A stretch of 64,000 bases of DNA from Schistocephalus solidus (taxonomy: Eukaryota; Platyhelminthes; Cestoda; Diphyllobothriidea; Diphyllobothriidae), in the NCBI GenBank assembly GCA_017591395.1, contig WEDG01005554.1:1-64000 (forward strand), read 5' to 3'. Each line of letters starts with the position of its first letter. Position 1 is the stretch's first letter. Shown here piece after piece: positions 9,601-20,766 of this stretch. Made by a program: the position numbers and the translations under genes. Under the pieces are notes generated by a model. The model was given only the letters and a program-made list of their open reading frames with translations. It made no database searches and had not been told where the DNA came from.

Positions 9601-10820
9601 GGAAATGGTCTTCGGAGATGTTTTGCTAGTCTACGAACCTTTTATTTTCGATATCAGTATGCGAAAGCATGAAATAGCTGGGTTGAGTAGGTACTGCTAT
9701 CCTGCTAAATATGTGTAACTGCACAGGTAGGTCAGCCCGCTAGTGCCGTTGCTAGCTAAATAGCGCGTCCAGAGCTGGCAGATATCCGCTGCGTGAATAA
9801 GCAGCCACTGACCTTCAGCAAGGATTGAGGTCTGACGTACTACATTTCCTATAACAAAACGGCTCAATGAGGACACTGAGAGATGGCAACGCTGAACAGT
9901 CAATATCATGCACCTAGAGTTCAACATATACAAGCGCTGGAGATGATCCTGACCAACCGGTTCAGGCAGCCAACGGGGACCAGTTTCTTATCCACATCTC
10001 CAAACGAAAGAACACCAAATCGCGAGTCCTGCGGCGGTGTGCGAACGAATGTCACGTGCAGACGCCAAAATGTCAGATAACTATGACATCCCAACACAAC
10101 AACTCTATTAACCTAGGAATTACGTCGATGGAGGAAGGGTGACAGTGACCTGCCCTTAATGACAGTTCTAGTCAACAAAACAGAGCACAGCTCTTCAGTT
10201 TTCCCAGCGGCGTCAGAACGGCTGAAATAGCCTAAGAAACCTACAGAGGTTTAACTACGCAGGTCGATTTAGAGTCCGCTATGATGGCTCACTATGATAA
10301 TACCGTCTAGAAAGAGCAACAAGAAATATTATAGCTTCGTAGAATTAACTGAACTCGGTCCGATTCGCGCTCCTAATCCAAACGCACAATCAGGAAAAAT
10401 TGTAAAATCTGTGTGGAGGCGCCGAAAAGCAACTTCCCCGAGCTTATCAACAACGGTCATCAGAGCTCTGTTCTGTCATCACCTCTGCTCAACTACATAA
10501 TAGATCGAATCTGTCTATATGCTTCTGCGGACAATCCCGTGTTCTAGTGGGTCATGGTTTGTACAGCATTGATCCGCAGAGTTGCCAGTTTTTTAGTAAT
10601 CACCTGTTCCTGCTTCTCCTCGTTTAATTTGTCTGTGCATTACAGTTTTACTACGAGTCAAGTTCTGGAATTAATAGGCATCTGTTATTTGAATTTTAAT
10701 CTCTCTCACACACACGACAGTTCGACCGTCGTAGTTCGACGATGTCCACCGTATGCTCCATGGGAAAGTGGAGCAGGGACGGTGACTTGCACGTGATTTA
10801 GTTTAAAGTGATAGTATACC
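9601..10820. other. Upstream region of BSDC1-like gene; no gene seen
   Basis: About 1.2 kb 5' of the first coding exon. It may hold the promoter or an intron in the 5' UTR. I find no clear TATA element, no repeat match within the window and no ORF with a recognisable domain. Confidence 0.3.
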
Positions 10821-10824
10821 TGCG

Positions 10825-11690
10825 CTGCAGCTACCGCACTCTCTCCTTCTCCTCCACCTGAGCCCGGTGTCAATATAGAGTCGAGAAGACCGGAGGCGGG
10901 AGAGGACGCAGGCGGCTGGCGCGGCCGGAGCCGCCCTTGGGCGTACCACCACAGCTGGCTCGGATCCCACGAAGTGGGAGTGCCATAAAGGCCACATTAA
11001 GAAGGAGCCATTGCAACCTGACTCTCAGTCCACCAGTCAGCTACTCCACACAAAACACAAATTGGACTGACCACGCGGTCCGAGTTATCCCGTCAGTTGG
11101 CAACCTTCCAAGCCACGGCTTTTAGCGCACCGTGATAGTTTCAAGCGCGTCAGATTGTTTATAGTGAGGAACTTGCGCTGAGCTGTCGACCTAACTCTCT
11201 CTCCCACCCCCACAGTCAAACCGCTGTCCGAGCCGGTCAGTTGTCTGATACGGAAGTGGGCGCAGCTGCTGGTGACCTCTTCTACGTGTACTACGTACAC
11301 GACCTGGCCCCCCCAAACACAAGCACCAGGATTTCACACAACAGGGGGGTTGAACGACTTACATCTCACATGTGTGAGATAGCCAGAGGTCACGTTAAGG
11401 AGCCATCGCAGCCTGACTTTCAGACGAACAGTCAGCCACTCTAAACAACACACATTGGACTATCTGCGAGGTCTGAGTGTAATTGTCAGTTGGCAACCTT
11501 CCAACCGCGGCGGTTAACGTTACCGCGCACTCTTCGCCTCCCCCACCTGAGCCCGGTCTCACGACACAGGCAAGGAGATCGTAGATGAGGGAGGTCGCAG
11601 GTGGCTGGCGCGGCCGGAGCCGCCCCTGGGCGTACCACCACACCAGGCTCGGATCCCACAGAGTGGAAGTGCCATAAAGACCACACGGTG
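10825..11690. repeat. Diverged GC-rich duplicated blocks
   Basis: Two block types occur twice each in direct orientation. Block a at about 10848-10993 and 11537-11680 contains ggctggcgcggccggagccg, then gggcgtaccaccaca and ctcggatccca. Block b at about 11000-11115 and 11388-11505 contains ggagccat..cagcctgac and cagttggcaaccttcca. The order is a-b, spacer, b-a, as expected if tandem copies of an a+b unit lost parts. Identity is roughly 80 percent by eye. On the minus strand both a blocks read as an Ala/Pro/Arg-rich frame, more likely repeat sequence than a gene. Confidence 0.6.
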
Positions 11691-12169
11691 AAGGGTGGTA
11701 TTCTAGTAGTGGGTGTATTAAAAAATATGTCACAGATTTTATCTTAAATGACAAAATCTAAAATTCCGTAATTGCTTCCACGAGAAATGCGAAGTCAAGG
11801 GATAAATGCCGTCTTTCGGTGCCGAATGTCGCAAGAAATTAAAAGCGACGTAACAAAGTATAGACAATACAGCCAATCAAAAGCTTTAAACTATGCGAAA
11901 GATTCCAGGCGATAATAAAAAAACAAGGTATATCAGCTAACCACACCGTATTTAGCACGCAAGCGGACCTTGAATTTATCTAAGCGAACGAACATACTTA
12001 GTTGAACCGGGCATAATTTCAACTAATTATAAATTCACATTTTGTTCATGAAAACAACAAGATTTGTATATCAATATTTTTGGGTCGTGGGTTTGCCGTT
12101 GACAAACACCCCCTAGAGTATTTACAAAAAGAGATAATATATTATTTTAAATCAATCAAAATTACTTAC
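11691..12169. other. AT-rich spacer, nothing recognised
   Basis: AT-rich stretch with only short open frames. It would be the intron following the candidate exon at 12170-12407 if that exon is real. Confidence 0.3.
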
Positions 12170-12407
12170 CAGCTCAAAAATATCCTAAATTTGATAATGC
12201 TTTTATTGTCAAGTGCCCGAAGTGCATTACCAACGCAAACTCTATATTGACCTAGATAGTGAATTATGCAAATATTTTTAATCTCAAGTTCTGCATGAAC
12301 AACAAGCTGACCAGTACTTATCAGAAAAGGGTTACATGATTTTTTCGTCACCCGTCGAAGATTAGCAATTTCGCCTACAGTACTTTTGATACTACTATTC
12401 ACAATTT
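12170..12407 (-). CDS. Candidate exon of unknown gene
   Basis: A 238-base open stretch on the minus strand is bounded by a 3' splice site with a pyrimidine-rich tract (tcttattttttttataaaac...attcag, AG at 12409-12408) and a near-consensus donor G/gtaagt (GT at 12169-12168). The frame encodes about 78 residues, including EIANLRRVTKK and GQLVVHAELEIKNIC. I do not recognise a domain. It lies 1 kb beyond the stop codon of the DUF4806-like locus on the same strand, so it could be a separate gene or chance. The good donor is the best evidence. Confidence 0.3.
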
Positions 12408-12419
12408 CTGAATTGAATG

Positions 12420-13105
12420 TTTTATAAAAAAAATAAGAGAGAGTTCTGGGCAAAAAGGAAAAAAAACTGCATGTGGTGTGTCTGGGGAATTCACGGAGCT
12501 CGTGATTTTACGTGAGTTTTTTAGGAGAAAAAGAATGGCTTCCGAATGCATCTAAAAAAGCCGGCGGACAGAGAGGCAGGCGAATTCAGAGAGTCAATGT
12601 AAGTGCGCGATGAGATGGTTGCTTGTGGTTGCTCCTGGATTACATCAACATGAGGGTGAGGCCACGACATCCCGTAGCAAAAACAGAATTATAATGCGTG
12701 TGAATGACTAGGGAAACGTAGGTTGCCTATGAAGATTAGGTCCCGTAACCTGCAATTGCCTTTATGCATTCCAGCTTAAGTTCACGTTTATACAAATATA
12801 CACACGCCTATAAATTTTTGCGCATTGAAATTTTCAAGACACTCTGTTTAACATGCTATCAGTTTATTAAATAGTCTTATATTTTTTGCATTGATTTTCG
12901 TAGTTCTGAGTCATAAGCAGAGATCAAGACCAAACATTTGAGATCCTTACTGCAGTTTTGATATAAATGTGGTGCACAAGATGGCCCTGTGCCAAACACC
13001 AAAGTGAGCCATTTTGAACTGTTAACCACTGGCGTTCTGTAAGCCAATAATTATTCAGTGACTGGAAGCTTTTGCCGTTGATGATACCCTAATAACAATT
13101 CGGAC
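12420..13105. other. No gene recognised
   Basis: AT-rich DNA with ataaaagg-like and T-rich runs but no coding signature or repeat match in the window. Confidence 0.3.
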
Positions 13106-13111
13106 GCGGAA

Positions 13112-13212
13112 CGGACGTGAATCGGATCCGACGGTTCGCATTTTCGGACGTGAATCGGATCTGACCATGAATACGTTTTCGGACGCAAATCGGATCCGAA
13201 AATTCGTATCTC
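13112..13212. repeat. Minisatellite, three units of 33-35 bp
   Basis: Units start cggacg(tg/ca)aatcggatc at 13112, 13145 and 13180. They share the core and differ in the last 15 bases. There are too few units, and no constant repeat length, for a CRISPR array. Confidence 0.75.
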
Positions 13213-13421
13213 GTTTTTCAACCGCACAGCGGAACCCCGTACTCCTTTGGTTGACGCCCATGCTAGCTAAACGGTTAAAAAACGATCCCCATTACATTCT
13301 AATCGAATAGTTATTAATTCTAAGATGACTCGCGGAAGACTAAGTAAGCAAGTAAAATATATTTTGATTAAAATATGCAAAGCGTAAGTGTTCAAAAATA
13401 AATCCTATAAATTTATCCTAA

Positions 13422-13480
13422 TCAGTAGTCCTGTGTTGATTGATCCGGCAATCCCTCAGCCGTTTCATGAGGCATCCACC
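13422..13480 (-). pseudogene. DUF4806-like locus, last exon
   Basis: Acceptor ttttcattacag/GG (AG at 13482-13481). Completes a codon left in phase 1 by the preceding exon, then WMPHETAEGLPDQSTQDY and a TGA stop at 13424-13422. There is no clear AATAAA signal just downstream. Confidence 0.45.
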
Positions 13481-13583
13481 CTGTAATGAAAAGACAATAA
13501 AATTAGTGATGGTGAGTTAACAATGCACATATTTTTATGAAGTAAATGTTTGTATACAACGTTGATAATTAAAATCTACTTAC

Positions 13584-13721
13584 CGTCAGCACAGTGCCCC
13601 AGGGCTACCTTTAAGCCCCTTTTCTGCAGTCGGTCATATGCCTTTTTAAAGGCATTTTTGAAAGCTCGTTCTAGCTGCAATTTGTCCGCCTTTTACGGAA
13701 TATTCCACAGATTGAACACGT
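13584..13721 (-). pseudogene. DUF4806-like locus, exon with C-terminal helix
   Basis: 138-base exon between acceptor gcaccgcag (AG at 13723-13722) and donor GACG/gtaagt (GT at 13583-13582). Read in phase 1 from the previous exon it gives DVFNLWNIP, a TAA stop, then KADKLQLERAFKNAFKKAYD and RLQKRGLKVALG. DUF4806 domains end in a hydrophobic strand followed by such a helix rich in Lys and Ala with 'A..R'. The in-frame stop makes this copy a pseudogene unless it is a sequence error. Confidence 0.5.
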
Positions 13722-13763
13722 CTGCGGTGCACATGAATTAGTCAATAATGAGAATTTTCTTAC

Positions 13764-13926
13764 CCAAAAGAATTCCGTATAAAGGGCAGAGGAAAAAGGC
13801 CTTTTTGTCCTGGTGGCGACCGTAGAAAGTTAGCCGGTAGGTCACCTCATCGGCCAAGAGTGATGTGAAAACGCGATCAGCAAAATTGCTGACGCTATCA
13901 CCGCCAAGGGAGGCCACATGGGTAAT
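13764..13926 (-). pseudogene. DUF4806-like locus, core exon
   Basis: 163-base exon without stops, acceptor atctaaatag (AG at 13928-13927) and donor TTTTGG/gtaaga (GT at 13763-13762). It encodes ITHVASLGGDSVSNFADRVF, then TSLLADEVTYRL, FYGRHQDKKAFFLCPLYGIL. This follows the DUF4806 pattern: 'GG.S', a helix, 'L.....A..Y...G..GK.AF..L.LY..I'. DUF4806 is found in many invertebrate proteins of transposon origin. The exon joins in phase to the next at 13721. Clean frame, clean splice sites and matching phase argue that the gene was functional recently. Confidence 0.55.
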
Positions 13927-13959
13927 CTATTTAGATGGTAGGTAATGTCCAGACAACCT

Positions 13960-14257
13960 ATCAATCGCTGTCTATATACCCTCTCTGCGACGGCTTTGGT
14001 CAGGGCATCTACTTCGTCAATGGTTTATATTTGTTTTACAATCGAAACCCTTGCAGTAGGCTGGGGTGCATGTGTGCCGCAGCTAGCAATGTGCTCATCC
14101 AGGCGATGCTGTCTGGCTGCCACCTCCACTTTCTAAACCTGCAAAAGCCTTATTTCTTGCATTTGGCTTTGCATTATCCATCGAAGATTTGCTTTGATGG
14201 CTGATCGGCTGGCTCTTCTTGTTTTATTACCACTTCGCCTCTTTCGTTTGCGCTAAA
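13960..14257 (-). pseudogene. DUF4806-like locus, upstream exon(s), decayed
   Basis: After a possible acceptor cgggatttag near 14258 one frame reads a basic segment (RKRKRRSGNKTRR), then KVEVAARQHRLDEHIAS and TIDEVDALTKAVAERVYRQR. The last part fits the start of a DUF4806 domain, where 'it..e.eal...l.d...r..l' leads into the GG.S motif of the next exon. Two in-frame stops are present, and the frame does not match that of 13926 unless an intron of about 31 bases or a frameshift lies near 13930-13960. Confidence 0.4.
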
Positions 14258-14671
14258 TCCCGTCTAGGAAGATTATCTTTGGAATTAAATGGCTTACCCG
14301 CATGTGAAGGAGACTGAACAATAGGCATAGTTATGCTAGAACCGCCGCTACCAGATGAATTGTCCTAAAAATGGTAACGGTGGTAATTTTTCTGCGTACC
14401 GATGACGACGAGAGGAACGGGATGTTCGTAACGAAAACGTTGGAAACTATAGGGCCCAGTATGAAATCCATCTTCAGACAGAATGAGCTACAACCCAATA
14501 GGAAAAAAGCGATGAGGAATGCAAAATATATCTAATCATTCACTGCCTCCCTTCAATTTACACGAATAAATAGCTGCGGGACTGTCAGGTTGTAGGATTG
14601 GTGGACAGCGACCGTTGAACGGTGAGAGTTACAGTGAGAAAAAAAGCCTTGTAAGAGAAGATGAGGGAAAG

Positions 14672-15435
14672 TTACCGTCCGACGCAGTCTTCAACATATA
14701 TATTATGTCTGCGGCTTGCTTGGCTGATTCCATGATGTCCATCCTCCGTTTCCCATCGTCCAGTGATTTCGATTAAAGGCTTTCCATAGCCACAGTGAAT
14801 TCCCACAACAAATAGTTCACAAACAAAGGGCTCCATAATTCTACATAGGATAGGCCAAAACCCGCGCTTTGTTTTCTTATGTATAGGGAGCCCATCAATA
14901 GCTAAATAAGTTACAACAATATTGCCTATTAGACGCCTAGTAGGGTCTCGAAACTGCTCAGTTAACTGTTTCACAAGTACTTAATGATCGTACTCACCAC
15001 TGCACATTGCCGTCACCGTTCAAACATCACTTTCCCCAGCCAGCAGCTTTCGTGTGTCTGCAGGAAGGTCAGAGGTCAGCCGTCTTATAATCTTCAGAAG
15101 ACTGATCTGATGAATCAATGGCATACGCGAGCGTATTGCCCAGAACTCAAAGGCTCTCGAAACGTAGGTTCCTCTTCAATTGTAGGTGTGCTTGAAGAGT
15201 TGTTTGGTGCCACGTCAGATACATCTGACGTCCAACTTGCATCCTCATCAGCAGAGGAAATCTCTAAGTCCTCATATCACGAACTAAAGGAAGAGGTCAG
15301 ATGCCATGCCGATTAAGATGAGTCGGACGGATACATTTCCCTCATATTCTCGGCAATTTGACGTAAATCATCCAGAAAACCTTTCTGGGCACGTCTCATA
15401 AGTTTTTTTATAGATACTGCTCTAAACATTCTGCA
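14672..15435 (-). pseudogene. Transposase-like N-terminal region of the DUF4806-like locus
   Basis: The minus strand starts MFRAVSIKKLMRRAQKGFLD at 15435, passes an acidic Ser-rich segment ([14 protein letters not shown]) and a helical segment ending LPADTRKLL, and reaches IVVTYLAIDGLPIHKKTK, RGFWPILCRIMEP and VGIHCGYGKP at 14900-14770. Many invertebrate genomes encode proteins with 'LPKDARTLL...GGEY.HFGL' then 'INIDGLPL.KSS...FWPIL' and 'GLYCG..KP', regarded as transposase-derived. The copy has in-frame stops near 15313, 15033 and 14975. Together with 14257-13422 the locus would be one gene joining this region to DUF4806. Family assignment is from memory of motifs. Confidence 0.5.
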
Positions 15436-15529
15436 AAAAAGCAAAAAATGGTTAGTATAGACAGAACACGGGTGCAGGCAGTTAAGCGACCGCGTCGCAG
15501 CACAACAGCGCAGGAAATGGCATGGCACG

Positions 15530-16530
15530 GGTCGCGCGGGAATGACAGCTCAGTGCCCGATCGATTTGCCAATAACACTGCGCGCATTTTCTTGCGCCCT
15601 TAGCGACGCGTCATCGAGGTTCACTAGCAACCAATCAAATTCCTGATGCGATTGACGTACAACCCTTCGAGCCTCGAATCGTTATTCATTGCTATTAGGG
15701 TATGAGATCAGCTTGCACCACTCCCAATAGGTTCTTTCAGTATAACAGGAGAATTCAGTTGCCTGTGAGAACTGATTTATTTGATACAAATGGCAGGATA
15801 CCGTGGATTGTATCTGTAAACGCATATTGTGAAGGGTAAGAGGCAAAGCCTTTGATGACCCAATTCATGTAAAAATAACTTTTGCATATTTAGTAATAAT
15901 AATAATAAATTGTATAGTTAGATTCAGTATAAAGTTTTAGGAGTTAAGAATGTGTTCAAGTCTCAAGCGTTCATAATTTAAAACGTTACGTCGCTGTTTA
16001 ATATGAGAAAGTGCATAAGGAGTGTCGGGTCATAAGTTTTGATAAGGCTGGTTGTTAGTAGTCATATTGTGAAAGTCGTCGTTTGTAAAATATTATGCCA
16101 TTAAATATTTTTTAAATCAGAATTGACGTCAACGGTAAGCGTCTCGCTTTGTAGTAAATTCAATGCTCATACCACTCGTTGGCTGAAAAAAAAATTGCTG
16201 AGGTCCAATCGCGTGCATTCTCTTCCGATCGTGTACGGAAGACTACGCAATTGAGTTGTGCAGTCAAACACAAAGAGACCCTCTGGTTTTGGTGCGGAAT
16301 CGTGTTCATGAATATTTAGGAATTTCCTGATTAGGCTTTAGGGTAGGTTATTTTAAGACATAGGAAAAAAGTAAAGTGTGTTCAAACTATTCTGATACGT
16401 TTATCCTTAAGAATATCACCTTTCTTCGTTGCACTTCGTAAAAAGGTTCAAAGTGGTCAATATCTTTCTACAGGCAGTGTATCCAGGCTGGCATTGTGTA
16501 ATCTACAGGAATATGATGAAGACGGTGGAT
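15530..16530. other. No gene recognised
   Basis: About 1 kb upstream of the transposase-like locus. Contains an (ATA)n run near 15895-15910. Neither strand has a long frame. A promoter for the minus-strand locus could lie at its lower end but I see no firm element. Confidence 0.3.
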
Positions 16531-16534
16531 ATTT

Positions 16535-18115
16535 TTCAAATGATGTCCTTCCAGGTACCGTATTAGGTCCTCTGTTTTTCTTACTGTACATAAATGATAT
16601 TTCATCGATTGTCAAAAATTCTCAATCTTTTATTTATGCTGATGACCTCAAATGCGTGTATTCCTTCTCTAACTCTACGACCGAACGATGCCTAGAACAA
16701 ATTCATTCGGACTTCGACTCTATTTTGGCCTGGACCTCCACATGCCTAATGGAGTTCTCACCTTCCAAGTGTCGCTGAATTACTTTTGGACCTGTAAGGC
16801 TGCCACAACCTCTTATTTTTGAAGGTTGCCCTATGATTAAATGTTCCTCCATCAAGGACTAGGGCTTGAGCTACACCAATAAATTAGATCTTTCGCCTCA
16901 TGCCGATAGAATTACGGCCCAAGCTGCTCAGATTTGCGGCTTTATTTCTTATAATTTCTACCTTCCTGAAATTAAATTAAGACTAAATCGTATGTTTGTT
17001 CTTCCCATTCTTGAATTTTGCTGTCCTTTCTTCGGTTTAATGAACGAATTAAGTCGTTGAAAAATTGAAAATTTCCGAAGACATTTAACAAAAAATTCCT
17101 ATTTCTGACTCTTTCAACTACTTCCTACTCAACAAGATGCCAGCTAACGAAGCGAAAATTGCTTTGGGTCAGGAGTCTGGAAGCAGGCTCCTGTTTCATT
17201 TTCTTACTAAATAATAGTTCAACACTCCCCAAGCTTTCTGTCATTAACCCCGTTAGTCTTCCTTATAACCTAAGAAATTCTGCACTAATTATATCTCCCC
17301 CTGCATCCTCCACGTTTAAACGCTCTCTCTTTTTTGCTTCTAGGTATAGTTTTCTTTGGAATAACTTACCAATTGAAATAAGGTCGTTAACTAGTTTAGC
17401 TGCATTCAAACTAAGAATGCACATTTATCTAAACACTGATTCTATTAACCTTTTATTTTCCTCATCTTTTCCCAGTAGCTTTCCCCATGACTCGGAGAAA
17501 GGACCATCGCCAATTTAAGTGATCCCCTTGAAACTTTTTTTTCGCTTCCTCGAGTCACCTATGAACCATGATGTCTCCTTATATCACCAGTCATCCAAAG
17601 GAGGAAGTCATTCGGACGTACACATTTAGTGGTCCATAGTATAAAATTCTGCCGTTTCGTTGGATACTAACCATCACCAGAATTCAATTCTGGATCCTTA
17701 GATTCTGAGGACTTAAGTTCATTAACGCATTTTCGTTTCATACGCCTAAGTGATCAAGAACGCATCCTCTCGACGTTTCATCATCTCATTCTGAAATGCT
17801 ACTGCAGTAGTACCCTACTCTACCACCTGACCTCATTTTCCTAAGCAGTTTTTCTCCTACCTTCTATTCGAAAATGAAGGCCTATTGAATTCTGCCTCCA
17901 TTTTTAAGAAAGGAGTTTTTTTCACTGCCTATTTTGTCCAGTTCAGCATTAATTTTAAAACATTGTTAACGTTTGACCTAGCAGGATATGTTCTGTCTAC
18001 ATTATTAAGTATTTTTAAATTTTATCTGCACACATTGTCATAACTTTATTTCGTTACCAATGTTTATTTAGATAGTGCCTTGCCAGTATTTACCATAAAT
18101 TCTAAATGATTTCAG
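16535..18115 (+). mobile_element. CR1-like non-LTR retrotransposon, family C, copy 2 (5'-truncated)
   Basis: Starts abruptly in the reverse transcriptase at DVLPGTVLGPLFFLLYIND and runs through the catalytic motif FIYADDLK (about 16637) to the C-terminal thumb and 3' UTR. It aligns throughout with the minus-strand copy at 27.1-32.3 kb. The 3' end, ataaattctaaatg near 18110, matches the 3' end of that copy. Several stops and frameshifts break the protein (for example TGA at 16777 and TAG near 16860). 5' truncation is the usual outcome of target-primed reverse transcription. Confidence 0.85.
16538..17518 (+). pseudogene. Family C reverse transcriptase, C-terminal half
   Basis: Three frames carry the protein: palm with FIYADDLKC (16538-16777), then the segment SYTNKLDLSPHADRITAQAA to FVLPILEFCCPFFGLMNE (16866-17058), then the end (17159-17518). 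The C-terminus, SFLWNNLPIEIRSLTS, is typical of CR1/jockey-group proteins. The catalytic aspartates are present but the frame is lost, so no enzyme can be made. Confidence 0.8.
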
Positions 18116-18639
18116 GAAAATATTTAAAACGCACGTATGATTCATTACAGTGCGCTTTTTGCCTTTTTGTCCGCCTTATTACAGTGTTCTGACGGCATCA
18201 ATTCCGCGGTTATCCTTTTTCCCATATCATTTTATGTTTACACATCTTTTTATAATATGTCCTTGCTAGAGTCCTGGTGCTTCGAGAATACTTTTAGACC
18301 TGTCCGAATGTGCAAGATCATATATTTTTATACATTATATTAAGAAGCTATCTGGTCGACCAGGCACTCAGTTTGTCAAGGTTTGGTTGCAATCTCTGCT
18401 CGCTGTCAGCGCACCTGACTTTAATTCATATTTTAATGTTATCCGTGAATATTATGCCTTCACAATTTAGATCCTCGGGATGGTCTTTCACTTAGATTAG
18501 GAAAAGAAGTGGACATACAACAGAACCTTTTGGGAAAAAACTTTCAACCCTTACCTGATCCGAGTTAGAACAGTCAGCAACAACTATTTGTACCCTAGAG
18601 GGCAAAACAATCAATACACTTGAACACTATAATGAACTC
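18116..18639. other. No gene recognised; AT-rich
   Basis: Between the 3' end of family C copy 2 and a SINE tail. Two short plus-strand frames here encode hydrophobic peptides from T-rich DNA and are not convincing genes. Confidence 0.3.
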
Positions 18640-18784
18640 CTATGTCCCAAATCTTTTTCAAAGAATCTGGGGGTGGTACGCTATCGAAGGCCCTTCGAAC
18701 TCAAAGGATACAGCGTCTATATGACAGCATCCAATCACAGGGCCCTTCCGAGTATTCGAGTAAAATATCTATCTATCTATGTCC
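18640..18784 (+). mobile_element. SINE, family E, 3' end
   Basis: The end tcacagggcccttccgagta...aaaat(atct)n matches on the same strand the tails of the copies at 23935-24250 and 53085-53700, which end cagggcccttctggataat...(atct)n. The upstream body is poorly conserved. Confidence 0.5.
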
Positions 18785-18911
18785 TCTTTCTGCCGCCCTC
18801 AGCCAAGCGCATCGTTTAAATTTGGTTTGGAATTTCCTCATCTACTTGACTTTTAATTTTTTGGTCATTATTCTCTACCCGATGTTACGCCTCGAAAAAA
18901 TAAACTGAAAT

Positions 18912-19684
18912 TAGATCAAGCATTGTACGTGTTTCACAATTATCAGCCTAGCAGTGTCGAGAGACATTGGTTTCGTCAAGCACACTATAGATGATAACTC
19001 TATCCACCACTGCGCCTCTAAGAAAATTGATATGGGAAACTTAACTAAACCAATTCTCACGGGTTTCAGAATATGGTCTTCAGTCAAAACGGGTTGGCCA
19101 TAACCAAGGACTGGACAGCTACTGACAAACTGACTTTCTCAGGCTTGGTCGTTATTTGCATCATCTTGACATTCGATAACACATTTGATGTGGAAAAGTG
19201 CTTCCCGTTAAAATCAGTAAGCTAGATAGTTGTTACTTGATGCATTCTCCAAAATATCTTCCTGGCATGGAAAATTCACATGTCCATGACTCTATAACCT
19301 GAGAGAAAGGTTCGCCACTGTGACAGGTATTTCAACCACCGACCTCTCAGTTAGCGATCGACGCTCTTGACCAGTTGGCCACGTTCAGACAACCGGCAGA
19401 CAAAAAAATAGTATATGCTCTCAAAATAGATCTGTCCCATCTTTTTAAACCTTGTTTTCGATTCAACGGGAAAAAAACTTACAGGAAATACTAGAGTCAC
19501 TCCTAACTGGTCGAGCAAAAACACAGAAACCACAGTCCTGAAAAAGGAATGCGCTACTAAAATCAAACCCAAGTAAATAAAAAATGAAGGCTTGTGCACT
19601 GTGATGGATGCCGAAATCTCGTTTTCGTTGTCTACAGCTAAGAAGCACATCTCAATCTCCTCTCAGAAATAATAGCTGTTCCTC
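18912..19684 (+). mobile_element. CR1-like family A, 5' region (copy 4), part 1
   Basis: Aligns in order with 24915-25690, the 5' region of the large family A element: shared blocks include tggcatgg(a/g)aa, cactgtgatggatgcc and gaaataatagc. It contains a degraded antisense tRNA-like block at 19325-19385. No protein is encoded here. The copy is interrupted at 19685 by a SINE and resumes at 20156. Confidence 0.7.
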
Positions 19685-20155
19685 ATTTCTCACCTCCATG
19701 GTGGTTTAATTCAGCAGCTCTCTCTGTTATATTATCTCTCACCTGACAAGGAGCCTTCCGAACCCTCATACTTTGCCAACAGCATCACAGTTCTATATCC
19801 CATTTCATCGTACCAATCCCATAAACTCTAGCTTTTAATGTTTTAGTGAAGCAGTTTTTTCTCCTAGTTTTTTTTTAAAAAAACTGGTGGCTCTCCAAAC
19901 TCCGCCGACAATTTAACCGTATGAGTTTTTTTCAATGCTTCTTTCCTAGTTCACCGTGTATTCCAAAGATTGTTGACTATTGTTTTATAAAACGGCGAAT
20001 CTTTCTTAATTGGATATGCCTACCATACTACTTATTTCTGCTGTTCATTTGGCTGTTCGCATAGGGCAGCTATTATCCGCTCTGTATTTATTTAAACTGT
20101 GATACTAAGTTCGTAATGCTAGGGCCCTCTGGGTCTTAAATAGACAAATTATTAT
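19685..20155 (+). mobile_element. SINE, family S, copy a
   Basis: A 470-base element inserted into family A copy 4. Its body (ttatctctcacctgacaagg, agttcaccgtgta, tatttctgctgttcat) and its tail (agggccctctgg...aaattattattatta) recur at 41640-42150. The head with the box B-like sequence is missing, so the copy is 5'-truncated. Body and tail resemble family E, so the two are probably subfamilies. Confidence 0.75.
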
Positions 20156-20766
20156 TATTACTATAAGACATAACAAAGAAAATCCCCAGAACACGGTTTA
20201 AAACAGCTAAATAACGTCACCGAATCGGCTTATAAATATTACAAGGAAACGGTAAAAACTACTAGACACAATATTAAGCGAAGCTTTAAGAGAAAACTGA
20301 CGATATATTTAAGACAAACCTTTGCGTCGATTGATATAGAAGTGACGAAATGAAAATGGGTGAGGACAAAACGATGTTTTGTATTTCCCCAAGTTCGACG
20401 AATCTGTTGAATACAAAATCTGTCTGTACGGAAGTAAATCAGCGATCGACGGCCACCTAAAAATCAAAAAATATTAATGCTAAGGTATCAGTAATACCAC
20501 GACAGAGCCCCAGCGTCACGCCCAAAAAGCTGTTCATCTGGCCATTTTAGAAGGTTTGATATTAGCCGGCGAAGTAACAACGTAAAAGCGTTCACCACGG
20601 ATGCGCACAACCTATAAGCAGACCTGGATGCCACAAGCGAAATTCAGGCCCTCCGGAAGTTATTTGGGCAAATGGCGTGTCAGAAGCATCTGCAGTGATT
20701 GAGGGCTCCAAAGAGATGTTTGAATATCCACTACCCGGCTCACGGTTTAAGAGCAAGTTGGGTATT
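20156..20766 (+). mobile_element. CR1-like family A, copy 4, part 2 (ORF1 start, decayed)
   Basis: Continues the alignment with 25700-26270: aggaaacggta, acattaagcga, aagtaaatcagcga, ggctca(c/t)(g/c). The corresponding stretch of the large copy encodes the start of ORF1; here stops and indels have destroyed it. The similarity ends at 20766 exactly where the 3' tail of family B begins. Confidence 0.65.

Noticed and set aside
10803..10997. Ala/Pro/Arg-rich proteins on the minus strand (also 11395-11754)
   Set aside because: They come from the GC-rich duplicated block; the two copies have drifted with frame changes, as expected for non-coding repeat.
13112..13212. Tandem repeats resembling a small CRISPR array
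   Set aside because: Only three units, the conserved part is adjacent with no true spacers, and the DNA is eukaryotic. Called a minisatellite.
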